Below are positions 10,491 through 21,879 of a stretch of DNA of 64,000 bases, piece by piece (the first letter of the stretch is position 1; each line of letters starts with the position of its first letter). Source of the stretch: Begonia masoniana (lineage: Eukaryota; Streptophyta; Magnoliopsida; Cucurbitales; Begoniaceae); NCBI GenBank assembly GCA_022432975.1, contig CM039506.1, forward strand, positions 12,218,831 through 12,282,830, written 5' to 3'. Both the position numbers and the translations under genes were made by a program. Under the pieces are notes generated by a model. It made no database searches. It was not told where the DNA came from and worked only from the letters and a program-made list of their open reading frames with translations.

Positions 10491-13097
10491 TGTGACAGCC
10501 CAAAACCGAACCCGATCGGAGTCCGGGATCGGAACCATCACTCCGGGACAGTTAATAGAAAATAGGGACTATATTTTTTTTCTTTGTACAATCCTTTACA
10601 GAGAGAGAGAGAGTCCTCTGGAGTTAAAACAAAGAGGATACAGTTGGCTGGACTATAGAAGCGAATAACAGAGGAGATGGGGAGGAACAGGGAACAGAAC
10701 TAGGCAATAAAACATGGAAACAGAATAAAACAGGAAGACGTAGGCAGAGAACTGGCGGAAAACTTAGTTTAAAACTGGGCGGAAGACTTGAATGACGTCA
10801 GCCGGAAGATATAAATGCAAAGGCAGAAGCGGAGATGATGTCAGCCGGAAGGAACAGACAGCGGCTGAGATCGGATGAGGTGATGACGTCAGCCGGAAGA
10901 TGGATGACGTCAACCAGAAGATGTGAAGACGTCATCGGCAGATACAGATAGTAAACGTAATCGGCAGAAGGTGATGATGTCATCGGAAGATAGATGACAT
11001 CATCGGAAGATGTAGGCATTAAGCGTAATCGGCAGGAGATGAAAACAGTGGATGACGTCATCGGAAGAGGAGATGATGTCAGACGGTAGATGCAGGCATT
11101 AAACGAAATCAGATTATGTGATGACGTCATCGGAAGATGTGATGACGTCATCGGCAGATAAAGGCAGTAAACGTAATCGGCAGAAGAAAAGCCATGGTGA
11201 CGTCATCGGAAGATGGAGATGACGTCATCGGAAGATGAAGTTAAACTGAGAGACAGATGAAACCGGTAGAAGTAACTAAGACTGATGAAATCAACTGTTC
11301 ACCGGTGGATGATATAAGACAAAATGTGAACAGTGACTATCGGTGGATGCATTAAACGTGATCGGAAGATGCAATTTAAAAGGGGCAGAATTTGACAACT
11401 TTTAACAGAAAACATATAGACAGAGAGCTTAAATAACAGAAAACATGAAAGTCTCAGATTCTCAAACCAATTCAAAACATGGTTCTCGAGCACAACAGAA
11501 AGCACACAGGTTTCAGACCTTCATTACAAATGACAGATTTCAAGAAAACAAACTGCATGGATAGCTCTAAAATTCGAGACCATCCATGCATGACCTGAAA
11601 AGGGAGAACTCAAGCAGTTCCAGAATGTTTTCAAGACATTTCACAGGAAACAACTAACAACTGTCAACAGAGATTTAAAACTCGATCATCAGAACTTATA
11701 CATTATATATACGTCCAACAGAATTTCCTACAGAGTTTTTAAGACAAAACACAGGACCTCAACAGAGTTTTAAAACAAACACACCAGAATTTCAGAAGAT
11801 TTTACAGATATGAACATTTCTTAAAAGACTAAGACTTAAACCTCGGGACAGAAAATTGTGTCTGACTGCAGCAACCACCCTGTGAGCTCGATCCACCAGT
11901 TACATCAGATCGTCACTTTTAGGGACAAAGTCCTCGGTTTCAGGTTCAGTACCTACATTAGAGAGTTCACCTATGAGTCTAAAACTCAGTAAGGACATAA
12001 TCAGAATGCAGTGATGCAAAATGCTATGCATGTAGTTTTCAGAAATACGATGACAGTACAGAGCATTAAGTTACAGTGGCAGTAGAATTAAGTGGAGCTT
12101 ATAGGGGAAACTGGCAACAGTAAGGTGCACTTTCAGGCACCGTGCACTATCAGGCACATTCAGACAGTCAGTACAGTAAACAGAGCAGTAAGCCAGTCCC
12201 CGTCTCACACTTAACCGGTATATTACAGACAGTCAGATTTTATCTTCATTAACTTCAAAACCGTGTACAGAAAATATTTGCATGTCTTTCAGAGAAAACG
12301 TGTATGCATGAACGGCGTCTGAACTTAAACTGGCAGATAACAGATATAAGGCAACAAACAATAGAAAGTACAGACATCTCAGGACATAACTCTAACTCTT
12401 CTACCCAATACAACCCGACAGAACAGAAAACCTAGTACCTCCGTGATGTAGGGCCTTAAGGGCCGACTCTCAGTTATGAACTTACCTGTTTTTCCTCGAT
12501 GCAGTTAGCTGTAAAGTCTCGGAAATGCTCGAACCTGTTTGCTGCAATGTAGTGAAATTAAACAAGCTGCAAATGCTAACAAATAACTTGTAGAATATGC
12601 AGCAAGCTCATTTCAACTCTTTAGGAAAACACACTAATGTATTTTCATCCAAAACAGTGAGTTTTCACAGAATTAATAACCCTAAACCCCAGTGAAAACT
12701 CGCATTAAACTTGTCCAAAATCAATAACTTCCGTAGATGATTACCTTGGTTGAAGGAAACATAAGAAAAACGAGGAAACAAAGTGTTGGTGCTTTGTCAA
12801 AAATCGCCAGGAAGAGAAAACAAAGAGCAGTGGGAAGAAACAGATGAGAAGTGAGGGTTTCACGTAGGAGGAAGACTTAGCTTCTTCATCAAGTCGCCAG
12901 ATGTCATTCAACCATTGGCTCACTCCCACCAACCTTAATTTCTCTCCAAATTGCCCTTCCATGCATTTTAGACTTAATGTTTTGTTTAGTTAAACATTAG
13001 TCTGGTTTTCCAACAAAACATATATCGCATTTATATTAAATTAATCCCGAGAAATGGTTAGGAAAAATAATTACATGCAAAAAGGTCGGGTGTTACA
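10491..13097 (-). mobile_element. solo LTR (LTR4, 2607 bp) with AGTTT target duplication
   Basis: The unit starts TGTGACAGCCC and ends GGTCGGGTGTTACA, flanked by a perfect AGTTT (10486-10490 and 13098-13102). No coding region or primer site lies within it, so it is a solo LTR nested in element 3. Sense is taken as minus, where it carries ACAG/GTAAGT (complement of 12480-12488) and then GGCCCTACATC (complement of 12445-12455). A strong TGACGTCA cluster is at 10793-11227. Confidence 0.87.
10793..11227 (-). promoter_or_regulatory. cluster of 8 TGACGTCA palindromes in LTR4
   Basis: Exact TGACGTCA sites start at 10793, 10884, 10905, 11053, 11122, 11143, 11198 and 11220, with further one-mismatch variants (TGATGTCA, TGACATCA, AGACGTCA) between them. 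Most are followed by (T/G)CCGGAAGA or TCGGAAGAT. The density is far above chance for an 8-mer. Known plant binders of this core are TGA/bZIP factors; enhancer function is inferred. Confidence 0.7.
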
Positions 13098-13297
13098 AGT
13101 TTAATGATGATTTTGAGGTGTTTTAAGTGGATTTAGTAAGGGTTTGAAAACCCTAAATTGGTAAGTCTGAAAATTTGGTTCTCCTTGAGGGTTTTCTTCC
13201 TCTCTTGGTCATTTAATCCTTAAATATGTTAGTTTAGGTTAATTGAGTGGTTAGATTGAAGGTTGGAGGAGTGTTACACAAAAACCGGTTTAGGAAC

Positions 13298-15803
13298 TGT
13301 AACAACCCCGGCCAGGAGCCGTCACGTGTTCATATTCTTTCATTAATCGTTTGCTTGACTTTTACTAATATTACATTCACTTACTATCTCTCAACAGACT
13401 TTCACATTTTACATATACTTTTTTTTTCTAAACTGGTAATAGAGACGCAGAACCATTAAGGAAGACGAATCCTCTCGTGCCAGACTTCCCACGCCTCGTA
13501 AGCTCAACCTTCACAGAGTCAAGCGACTAGACTCGGTCATTGGCTTCTTGACAATTTCGGGAAAAGAGGAGGTGCCCTCAATTCTCTTAACTTAATACCA
13601 CTAGGGTTTGCATGGGTTGCATGCGTTGACAACCCTCAGTAATTTAGTCGTCCGGTCATCACGTGCATTACGCGTGACTCGCTTAACATCGCCTAAAAGA
13701 AGACATCTTCCGGTGGGCACGTGGGCCTTGCGTGCTAAATTAAAACATCATCCGGTCGCTAATCGACAAAACACATTTTACATCTTCCGGTCGCTAAGCG
13801 ACAAAACACATTTTACATCTTCCGGTCGCTAATCGACAAAAACACATTTTACTCTTCCGGTGACGTCATCCGAAGACTAACCATCAACAACTACCCTTCG
13901 GCTCTGCCGATGACGTCACCGGAAGACTAAACCATCAAACAACTACCCTTCGGCATCTGCCGATGACGTCAGCCGGAAGACTAAACCATCAAACAATTAC
14001 CCTTCGGCATCTGCCGATGACGTCAGCCGGAAGACTAAACCATCAAACAATTACCCTTCGGCATCTGCCGATGACGTCAGCCGGAAGACTACCTCTTCCA
14101 GCTTCCGTCTTACGGTAGAGAACTCTAAATCATCAAATGACTCCTTCCAACAGAAAGAAAACACAACTCATTCAAAATGCATATAGCAGAAGACTTAAGC
14201 AACAGACCATTTATAAATCAATATAATCATTCCCTGACTCAGTGATCCACTAGACAGTTTCAAAGCTCAACGTTTTAAAATAATCTCATCCTACTTAAAC
14301 TACCATATTCTTTAACATACTGTAACATAAGAGTCTTAACCAGGGGTCATAAATCGCCTCTCCAGTCCCACACTGTCACCTTGAGCATCCTCCAGCAACC
14401 AGCCTTAAGCATCCTCTTTGAACATAACATCCTCACCTGAACCTTCTTCACCTACACCATAAGGTTTAACTATAAGCCTAATGCTTAGTAAGGAATGCAT
14501 GCTGACAGATATACATGAGTACATAATTTAAAGAGACATAAGTTCATAAACCATTCATCATTCGTGTTCATCTTTATCTTTTACATAACATGTATTAAGG
14601 CAGGAGACGAGGGAGGAAGACAGGGGTACATAGTCATTTGCCTATCGCGGCAGTCATACATAATCATTTGCCTATCGCGGCAATCATGATACATCACTCG
14701 GCCTCCCCAGTGGGAGAATTCGCGAGCCATACATATCATTTACTCGGCCTCCACCAGTGGGAGATTTCGCGAGTCATACATATCATTAACTCGGCCTCCA
14801 CCAGTGGGAGAATTCGCGAGTCATACATAACATAGTCTTTCCCCGCTCTGCACTTAATCTTGGTTACATTTGCTTTTCATATTCTCAACTTAATCATAAC
14901 CGGAACACAGTGCATAGACATAAAGTTCATAGAGAAAAGTCATATCATGAGGACAAGTAAAACATCCTGTAACTTTACATTTACTTACACAACTTCTCAT
15001 ATCGTGGAAATAACAGATCATAGTCAATAAGCTAACATCTCAGTGATTTCCTAATACCCTTGCGGTGTAGGGCCCTAGTGGCCGGAAATCTTAACACATT
15101 CACTTACCTGGATTCCTTAGCAATCCGAGCTTCTTTCCTTTAAACTTCTTCACCTAAAACATGTACATTACAGTAGTTAAAACAAAGTCCTAATAGTCCT
15201 AATCATAAACCATCCTAGGATCTAATAGCTAAAGTCATTCCGATTCCTCTGTTTGACACACTGCAGTCTGAAATCCGAAACTAGGTGGACAGGTTTTACC
15301 ATTGGTTAAATCCGAGTTGGTTACTTAAAATGTTCAGAATCGATTCGGGATGACATTTCTACTCTCAGATTTTAAAAAGTCTTAAACTACTCGGCCACTG
15401 CTAAAAAAATCCGAACTCAGTGCCGAGCTGAAAACAGAGCTCTATTTACTAATGAATGACTACATTGTCCATTTCATACCTCGGGTGTGGATTTGCGGAG
15501 AAGAGCAAGCTCGAAACCGGTCGTCGACAGAGGAAAGTTCTGGTAGCCGAGAGCAAGAACTTGGGAGAGAAGAAATCGCCGAGAGGGAATGTCGGCTACA
15601 GTGGTAATAAAATGAGATTTAAGGTTTCCATTTCCTATTTATACCTAATCCATCAATTCTAATTACTAAACTGCCACCCAACCTAGTTTTACTCAACTTG
15701 TAATAAATTTGTCTTAACATTAAATTTAAATCATAACGGTTAAATAAGAGGGTGACAATGAAAATGGTCAGAAAATCACCTGGCCGAAATGTCGGGTGTT
15801 ACA
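13298..15803 (-). mobile_element. LTR B (2506 bp), inverted near-identical copy of LTR A
   Basis: From TGTAACAACCCCGGCCAGG to CCGAAATGTCGGGTGTTACA this is the reverse complement of 2712-5222, with the same three tandem arrays and five TGACGTCA sites in reverse order. The left flank here is GGAAC and the right flank is CTCTC, so it has no target duplication as it stands. The right flank CTCTC does match the complement of the GAGAG that follows LTR A at 5223, so both were once the two sides of this LTR in the copia element. No internal coding region adjoins it, so it was a solo LTR. Confidence 0.92.
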
Positions 15804-16766
15804 CTCTCCCACTGAACCGATTCTCCCCTGTATCCCGATCTCTTCTTCTCCATCTCCTTCTTCTATGTCCATTTCTTTTACGTCTGACCAAATCGAGCAC
15901 TTGCCAGAACAAACCACTGTGAACGAGCATCCGATGGTCACGCGGTCCAAGTCCAGCATCTTCAAACCACGGGTCTTCTTCAGTGTTGCCGGTGAAACTC
16001 TATGTGAACTTTCATCTTACAGAGAAGCTTCTCGCCTTACTGAATGGCGTTCTGCTATGCAAATTGAGTTTGATGCCCTTCAATCTCAAGGTACATGGTC
16101 CTTTGTTCCAAAACCTCGTCACTCTCGTGTAATTGGGTCCAAGTGGGTATACCGGATCAAGCTTCGCCCAGATGGATCAATTGACAGGTTCAAGGCTCGC
16201 CTAGTCGCCAAAGGTTTCCAACAAACCCAGAGTCTGGACTTCTATGAAACGTTCAGCCCTGTTATCAAACCAACAACCATCCGACTTCTTCTGAGTATTT
16301 CAACCTCTCGACATTGGATTTCAAACAATTGAATGTTCAGAATGCGTTTCTTCATGGGGATCTCCTAGAAGAAGTTTACATGAACTAGCCGCAAGGCTTT
16401 ATTGATCCTAATCATCCAGATTATGTGTGTAAACTTCATCGCTCTCTCTATGGCCTAAAACAGTCACCCTGTGTCTGGTTTCTCAAGTTAAGTATGGCTC
16501 TTCTCCAATGGGGTTTTACGGCTTCTAATGCAGATAGTTCAATGTTTACTTATCACACTGCCTCTCATATTCTGGTTGTTTTAGTATACGTGGATGACAT
16601 TATTGTGATAGGATCATCTTCAACTCTGGTCTCTGAATTGATTCAGCATCTCTCTCAACTGTTTGCTATCAAGGATCTTGGTGACTTGCATTTTTTTTTT
16701 TGGAGTTGAGGTTCACAAGCATTCCACTGGTACTCATTTGAGTCAAGCAAAATACATTCGGATTTA
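15804..16766 (+). pseudogene. copia element, 3' half (reverse transcriptase), truncated
   Basis: This starts with the linker typical after copia integrase and the HPMVTRSKSSIFKPR motif near 15925-15975. The RT follows: IGSKWVYRIKLRPDGSIDRF, KARLVAKGFQQT, then after a frameshift near 16330 LNVQNAFLHGDL, LYGLKQSP, and the catalytic YVDDIIV near 16590. A stop (TAG) near 16385 and a length change in the T-run near 16692 break the frame. Similarity ends near 16766 in the SQAKYI segment, so RNase H, polypurine tract and 3' LTR are missing. It continues the copia half on the minus strand at 5223-7616 (same element by position and by shared CTCTC). Confidence 0.9.
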
Positions 16767-17416
16767 GATAACATTCTCGTTGCTAGCTTCCTAAGCTCGT
16801 TGTTCTTGGGTGAGATGGCGCTAAAGGCCATTCTGAATAATGGACAATGCTGTGGCACCTGGATGTCCAGACAAATATTAAGCCTCGAAGGAGTGATATC
16901 TAGTTGTGCATTACTATTGCTTAACCTGCCCTCGTTGTTGAGTTCAGATCGAATGAAGAATCCGAGTTGTTGGTGCAAGCTCTTTACGTTCGTTTAATAG
17001 ATTGTGAATGAGGAAAATAGCTTGTCCGTTCTGTTGGGTTTTTGTCGTGAAATTTTCTAAATTTAAAATAAGATTGATCTAAATTGAACACGTGTACAAG
17101 AATTTCAATATAATTAACTGTTTATATTGTAAGTAAGACTATGATATTATATTAGAAATTGTTAGAATTTTTATGAGTAAATCAAGCATTTTTTTTATGA
17201 CAATATGAAAAATCTCATCTTAAACTTATATCAACTTTGCCACACAAAAGTTAATTAATTTAAAAAAAAAAACAGGGCCTACATGCATAATTATCTACTT
17301 TAGAAAGAAAATTGTGTCTCAATGTACTCTAGTTCCCTCACGCAACTTTTGTAATCACAGGGCTGTTCATGCATTTCACATTTAGTGATTCACATGATAT
17401 CGTTAAATAATACAAG
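16767..17416. other. unassigned AT-rich stretch between two copia elements
   Basis: No coding domain, terminal repeat or RNA gene is recognised. Short open frames here have no family signature. It may be the host sequence or a decayed repeat. Confidence 0.5.
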
Positions 17417-17716
17417 TGTTGGATAACAAAGAGAATGTTGTCCTAGGAGGGATGATACCCGATGGTACTTGATTCAAAGGATTAGCACATGACTCGGACA
17501 TTTTTCCTATTAGCATAACTATTCAATTCTAGTTAACACTGTTTAGTTACAACTGTAGATTAGTCTTTTCATTCATTAATTGTTAGCAGTATATTTGTAA
17601 TACCTACTGAAATGAAATCATTGTAGTTTTTGCCGCCTTTCAATTGCTCTCTCTGTTTCCTCTCTGTTCTTCATCCTCCAGTGATCTACAGAAGTCTCAC
17701 CATTGAAATCTCAACG
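17417..17716 (+). mobile_element. 5' LTR of second copia element (about 300 bp)
   Basis: The segment begins TGTTGGATAACAAAG and ends CATTGAAATCTCAACG, directly before a primer-binding site. Length and termini (TGTTG, CAAC) fit a copia LTR, the last base being G instead of A. The left limit is chosen from the terminal motif only, since the 3' LTR needed to confirm it is missing. Confidence 0.72.
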
Positions 17717-17729
17717 TGGTATCAGAGCT
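17717..17729 (+). other. primer-binding site for initiator tRNA-Met
   Basis: TGGTATCAGAGCT matches the complement of the 3' end of plant initiator tRNA-Met used by most copia elements. It marks the end of the 5' LTR and precedes the gag ATG at 17742 by 13 bases. Confidence 0.88.
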
Positions 17730-17741
17730 AGTGTTTTTTGA

Positions 17742-20243
17742 ATGGTATCGTCGAGCTCAACAGTTCCCTCTTCCCCCTCCCTCACTCAGTCTTCTTCCCT
17801 CCCTCCGTTTCCATCCACGAACCAAACTCTCACTGTCAAACTCACTTCCCAGAACTATTTGGTATGGAAAGCTCAACTCCTCCATGTTGTTAGTGCTAAC
17901 GGGATTCGTCACATCTTGGATGGTTCCTCTCCTCAACCTCCCGAGTTTCTGGACTCCACCTCGAGCCAAATCAACCCCGAATTCACTCTCTGGAACCGAT
18001 ACAATAGCCTCATCATCAGTTGGCTATTCTCCTCCCTCTCCGAAGAATTTCTCCCTCAAATTGTTGCTCTTAACTCTGCGAGTGAAATCTGGACGGTTCT
18101 CGCCAAACTCTTCGCGTCGTCTTCTCTGGCGCGCATCAGCGAGCTTCGCTCTCAGCTCCAATCTCTCTCCAAAGATGGCCTCTCGGCCGCGGCGTATATT
18201 CAGAAACTCATCGGCATTTGCAACACGCTTGCGGCCAACGGAGAACCCGTTTCCCCCAAAGACAAAATGCTCTATTTTCTCGGCGGCCTCGGCTCGGAAT
18301 ATAACCCCTTCGTCACCGCCATCACCACTCGCTCCGAACAACTCTCTTTGGAAGATGTACAAAGTATGCTCCAAAGCTATGATTTTCGCCTGGAGAAGCA
18401 ACACCACAGCGTCTCCCTCCCGACGCCGGCGCAGTTGCAGGCGAACCTCACCTCTCAGCGGTTCTTTCGCCCTCCTTGGAGCCCTCGCCCAGCCCCTGTT
18501 TTTCGGCCCAACCTAGCTCCTGGTTTCTCTCCCAGCCGACCCGGGCTTATTACCCATCCTCATCAAGCCAGCCCATGGCGTCCCCGGCCCGCTAATCATT
18601 CCAGGCCCCGTTGTCAATTTGTGATAGGTTGGGCCACTCAGCCCTCAAATGCTACCAGCTTTCTGCAGCAGCCCAGCAAGCCCAGTACCCCTCCCAAGCC
18701 CAAGCCAATCTCACAGGCCTCTCTCCTGATCCATTTTACCCAACCCAAAATCTCCCCTCAGCCCATCACCTACCCGATTTCCCTCAGCCCGACCCGCCCA
18801 CTCCCTTCACCCCTCATCCTTTTTCAAGTTCCCCAACCCGCCCTTCTGTGATGCCAACTTCCAGCGGCCTTCTCCCCACTCCGCCTTCCCTGTCACCGAC
18901 CACTCCGTGGGTTCTGGATTCCGGAGCTACCGATCATTTCTCGCCGCAGCCCGAGCTTCTCAGCCAACTCCAACCTCTCCTCGGCCCTTCCCACGTCGCC
19001 ACCGCTGAAGGTAAAGCCCTTCCTCTCTGTCTTTCTGGTTCTGCCTCTCTTCCGGCCATCGGCCAGTCCCTTAAGTTAAACAAAGTCTATCACACTCCTC
19101 ATCTTGTGCATAATCTGTTAAGCGTCTCAAAATTGTGTCAACAAAATTCTGTTTTCGTTGAATTTCACCCGACTTGTTTTTTGTCAAGGATCGGCTTTCT
19201 CACCGAATCCTACTTCGTGGTTCTCTCCATGACGGGCTCTACCACACGCCCTCTTCTGGACCGGTTTTGTCTCCTGCTGCTCGGCCACCTCTCAGGCCGT
19301 CGGCAGCCTCTGCTCTGTCTTCTGCTGCTCATCACAGTGCTGCTTCCACCTCCGTTTTGAATGATTTTTGGCATTTACGTTTGGGACACCCTTCAGTTTC
19401 TGTAATGCACCAGGCTCTCAAATCATGTAATTTACATTCCCCAAATGTTGAAAATCAATTTTGTACCCCCTGTGCAATGAGCAAAAGTCATCAATTACCG
19501 TTCCAAAACTCTCAATCTCATGCAAAATTTGCTTTTGATATTGTTCATACTGATGTTTGGGGTCCGTCTCCTATAAAATCGATTACTGGTGCCCGCTATT
19601 TCCTTCTCTTTGTGGATGATTGTACTCGTTTCACTTGGATGTTTCCTCTCAAATTAAAAAGTGATGTCTACCAAACTTTTGAGCATTTCTACCAATTTGT
19701 TCATACTCAATTTAATGCTAAAATCAAAGTTATTCAATCCGACTGGGGTGGCGAATTTCAGTCGCTCACTCCCTTGTTTCGATCTCTTGGCATTCACCAT
19801 CGCGTTTCTTGTCCCTATACTCCAAATCAAAACGGTAGAGTCGAACGTAAAAATCGTCATGTGGTTGAAACTGGTCTTGCCCTGCTTTTTCATTCCTCGG
19901 TCCCTCATTACTTCTGGACTTATGCCTTTACCAATTACCACTGCTACTACTCTAATCAATTTACTCCCTACCCCCGTCCTCCGCCACAAGTCTCCTTTTC
20001 AATGCTTATTCAACAAACTTCCAGATTACTCGTCTCTTCGTGTTTTTGGTTGTTTTGTTTCCTTCTTCTTCGGCCTTTCAATCAACATAAACTCCAACCT
20101 CGATCTCTCCCTTGTGTCTTCCTAGGCCCCAGCCCCCATCACAAAGGCTACCTCTGTCTCGACCCAAAATCTCACAAACTTTATATCTCCCGTCATGTCA
20201 CATTCGTGGAGTCCCAATTTCCGTACTCTACACACCCCTCCCA
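17742..20243 (+). pseudogene. second copia gag-protease-integrase, truncated before RT
   Basis: Gag starts at the ATG at 17742 and carries the copia gag features (LTSQNYLVWKAQLLHVV, LGSEYNPFVTA). A frameshift near 18617 moves the zinc knuckle (CQICDRLGHSALKC) to the next frame, followed by protease (WVLDSGATDHFSP near 18910). A further shift near 19175 leads to pre-integrase (WHLRLGHPS) and the integrase core with [15 protein letters not shown] and [13 protein letters not shown], so all three acidic catalytic residues are present. Another shift follows near 19935. Similarity stops near 20243, where a PPR gene begins. No RT, RNase H or 3' LTR is present. It is related to, but clearly distinct from, the split copia. 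Confidence 0.92.
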
Positions 20244-21879
20244 TGGCAGAAAACTGTATATTTCTTCAATTGGATCAAGACCCAGAATTTGTTTCCCCTA
20301 GAAACTATTTTCTACAATGTGACGATGAAGTCTTTGAGGCTCGGAAAGCAGTTTCACATTATTGAAGAGCTTGCTAACGAGATGATAAGTAATGAAATTG
20401 AGCTTGATAACATTACATACTCTACCATTATTACTTGTGCTAAAAGGTGTAGTCATTTTGAGAAAGCAGTAGAGTGGTTTGAGAGGATGTACAAAACAGG
20501 TTTAATGCCTGATGAGGTCACTTATTCTTCTATACTAGATGTTTTTGCCAAATTAAGGAAGGTTGAGGAGGTTCTCAGTTTGTATGAGAGAGCAACAGCA
20601 AGTGGGTGGAAACCTGACCCTATTGCATTTTCAGTTTTGGCTAAGATGTTTGGTGAAGCTGGAGATTATGATGGTATTAAGTATGTTTTGCAGGAGATGA
20701 AGTCTGTTGGTGTGCAGCCGAATTTGGTCGTATATAACTCTTTGATAGAGGCGATGGGAAAAGCCAGGAAGCCGGGTTTTGCTCGCAATCTGTTCGAAGA
20801 AATGATTGAGTTGGGAATAAACCCGAATGAAAAAACATTGACCTCTCTCGTTAAGATTTACGGCAAAGCGAGGTGGGTTAGAGATGCGATGGAGTTGTGG
20901 GAGCGAATGAAATCGAATGGGTGGCCAAAAGATTTCATTCTATACAACACCTTGTTGAATATGTGTGCTGACCTTGGACTGGAGGAAGAAGCCGAGAAGC
21001 TCTTTGAGGAGATGAAACAGTCGAGGGATTCAAAGCCCGACAGTTGGAGCTACACAGCAATGCTGAACATCCATGGAAGTGGAGGGAATGTGGAGAGGGC
21101 TATGGAGCTGTTTGAAGAAATGTCTGAGTTGGGTATTGGGATAAATGTAATGGGCTGCACTTGTTTGCTTCAATGCTTTGGAAAAGCGAAGAAAATCGAC
21201 GATTTAGTTTGGGTTTTCAATGTTTCGATGAAACGAGGGGTTAAACCGGACGATAGGCTTTGTGGTTGTTTACTCTCCGTCTTGTCCTTGTGTGATAAAT
21301 CTGAGGATTTAGACAAAGTTTCCTCGTGTCTTCAACTAGCGAAGCCGAAGGTTCTTTCTCTGCTTGTATTAATCGGAGACAAAAAAAACAAAGTTCGAAT
21401 CCATCAAAGAAGAGTTCCAGATCATAATAAGCGAAACTCAACTCGAATCAAGGAGACCCTTTTGTAATTGCCTGATTGACATATGTAGAAGTAGAAATCT
21501 TTATACAAGAGCTCATGAATTGCTCTATTTAGGGAGCTTATTCGGACTCTACCCGGCTCTGCACTACAAAAACGCAAAAGAATGGTGTTTGGACGTAAGA
21601 TCTTTATCGGTCGGAGCAGCCGAAACTGCTCTCGAAGAATGGATGGAGACGCTTTCGAAGATAGTGCAGAGAAACGAGGAGTTGCCAGACGTGTTTTCAG
21701 CTCAAACCGGGGCCGGAACGCACAGATTTTCGCAAGGGCTGGCGAATTCATTTGCTTCTCGAGCTAGCAAGCTCGGTGCACCGTTTAGGCCGCGGGAAGA
21801 CATGGCTGGTTGGTTTGTGGCAACTAAGGAAGACTTGTTGTCTTGGATTCAGTACAAGCCTGTTTCTTCTTTGCCCTGA
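20244..21879 (+). pseudogene. SOT1: SOT1-type PPR-SMR gene, 5'-truncated and frameshifted
   Basis: The protein is the central and C-terminal part of the plastid PPR-SMR protein SOT1 (At5g46580 type), which in Arabidopsis acts in chloroplast rRNA maturation. Tandem PPR units are clear (YSTIITCAKRC, EVTYSSILDVFAKL, VVYNSLIEAMGKA, FILYNTLLNMCADL, SYTAMLNI), then the SMR domain (LDVRSLSVGAAETALEEWM near 21585-21640) and the conserved end FVATKEDLLSW, with stop TGA at 21877. About 200 N-terminal residues, with the transit peptide and start, are missing, since copia sequence joins directly upstream near 20243. An extra A in the run at 21381-21388 shifts the frame, so the SMR part is in another frame from the PPR part. 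The rest is well conserved, so the loss is recent, or the single-base shift is an assembly error. Confidence 0.85.

Larger units (their letters stand above)
9813..13297 (+). mobile_element. LTR-like element 3, split by LTR4 and cut by the inversion
   Basis: It starts TGTAACACCCGAAAAAA directly after the CAGAG at 9808-9812 and runs to 10490, is interrupted by LTR4, and continues 13103-13297 up to LTR B. It holds a leader-like segment near 10350-10440 with CGTCGGCCTCTC and GCCGACTCCTC, similar in style to 2915-3020 of LTR A, and a (TA)n run at 10461-10480. No coding domain is visible. Its other end is not in this window: if the inversion is undone it continues upstream of the gypsy element at base 1. 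It was inserted into the leader of the split copia. Family assignment to long-LTR gypsy elements is by the terminal TGTAACACCC only. Confidence 0.6.

Noticed and set aside
20112..21467. Chimeric copia-PPR gene as a new fusion protein
   Set aside because: The open frame enters copia sequence out of the copia coding frame, so no integrase domain is fused. The junction is better explained as a deletion.
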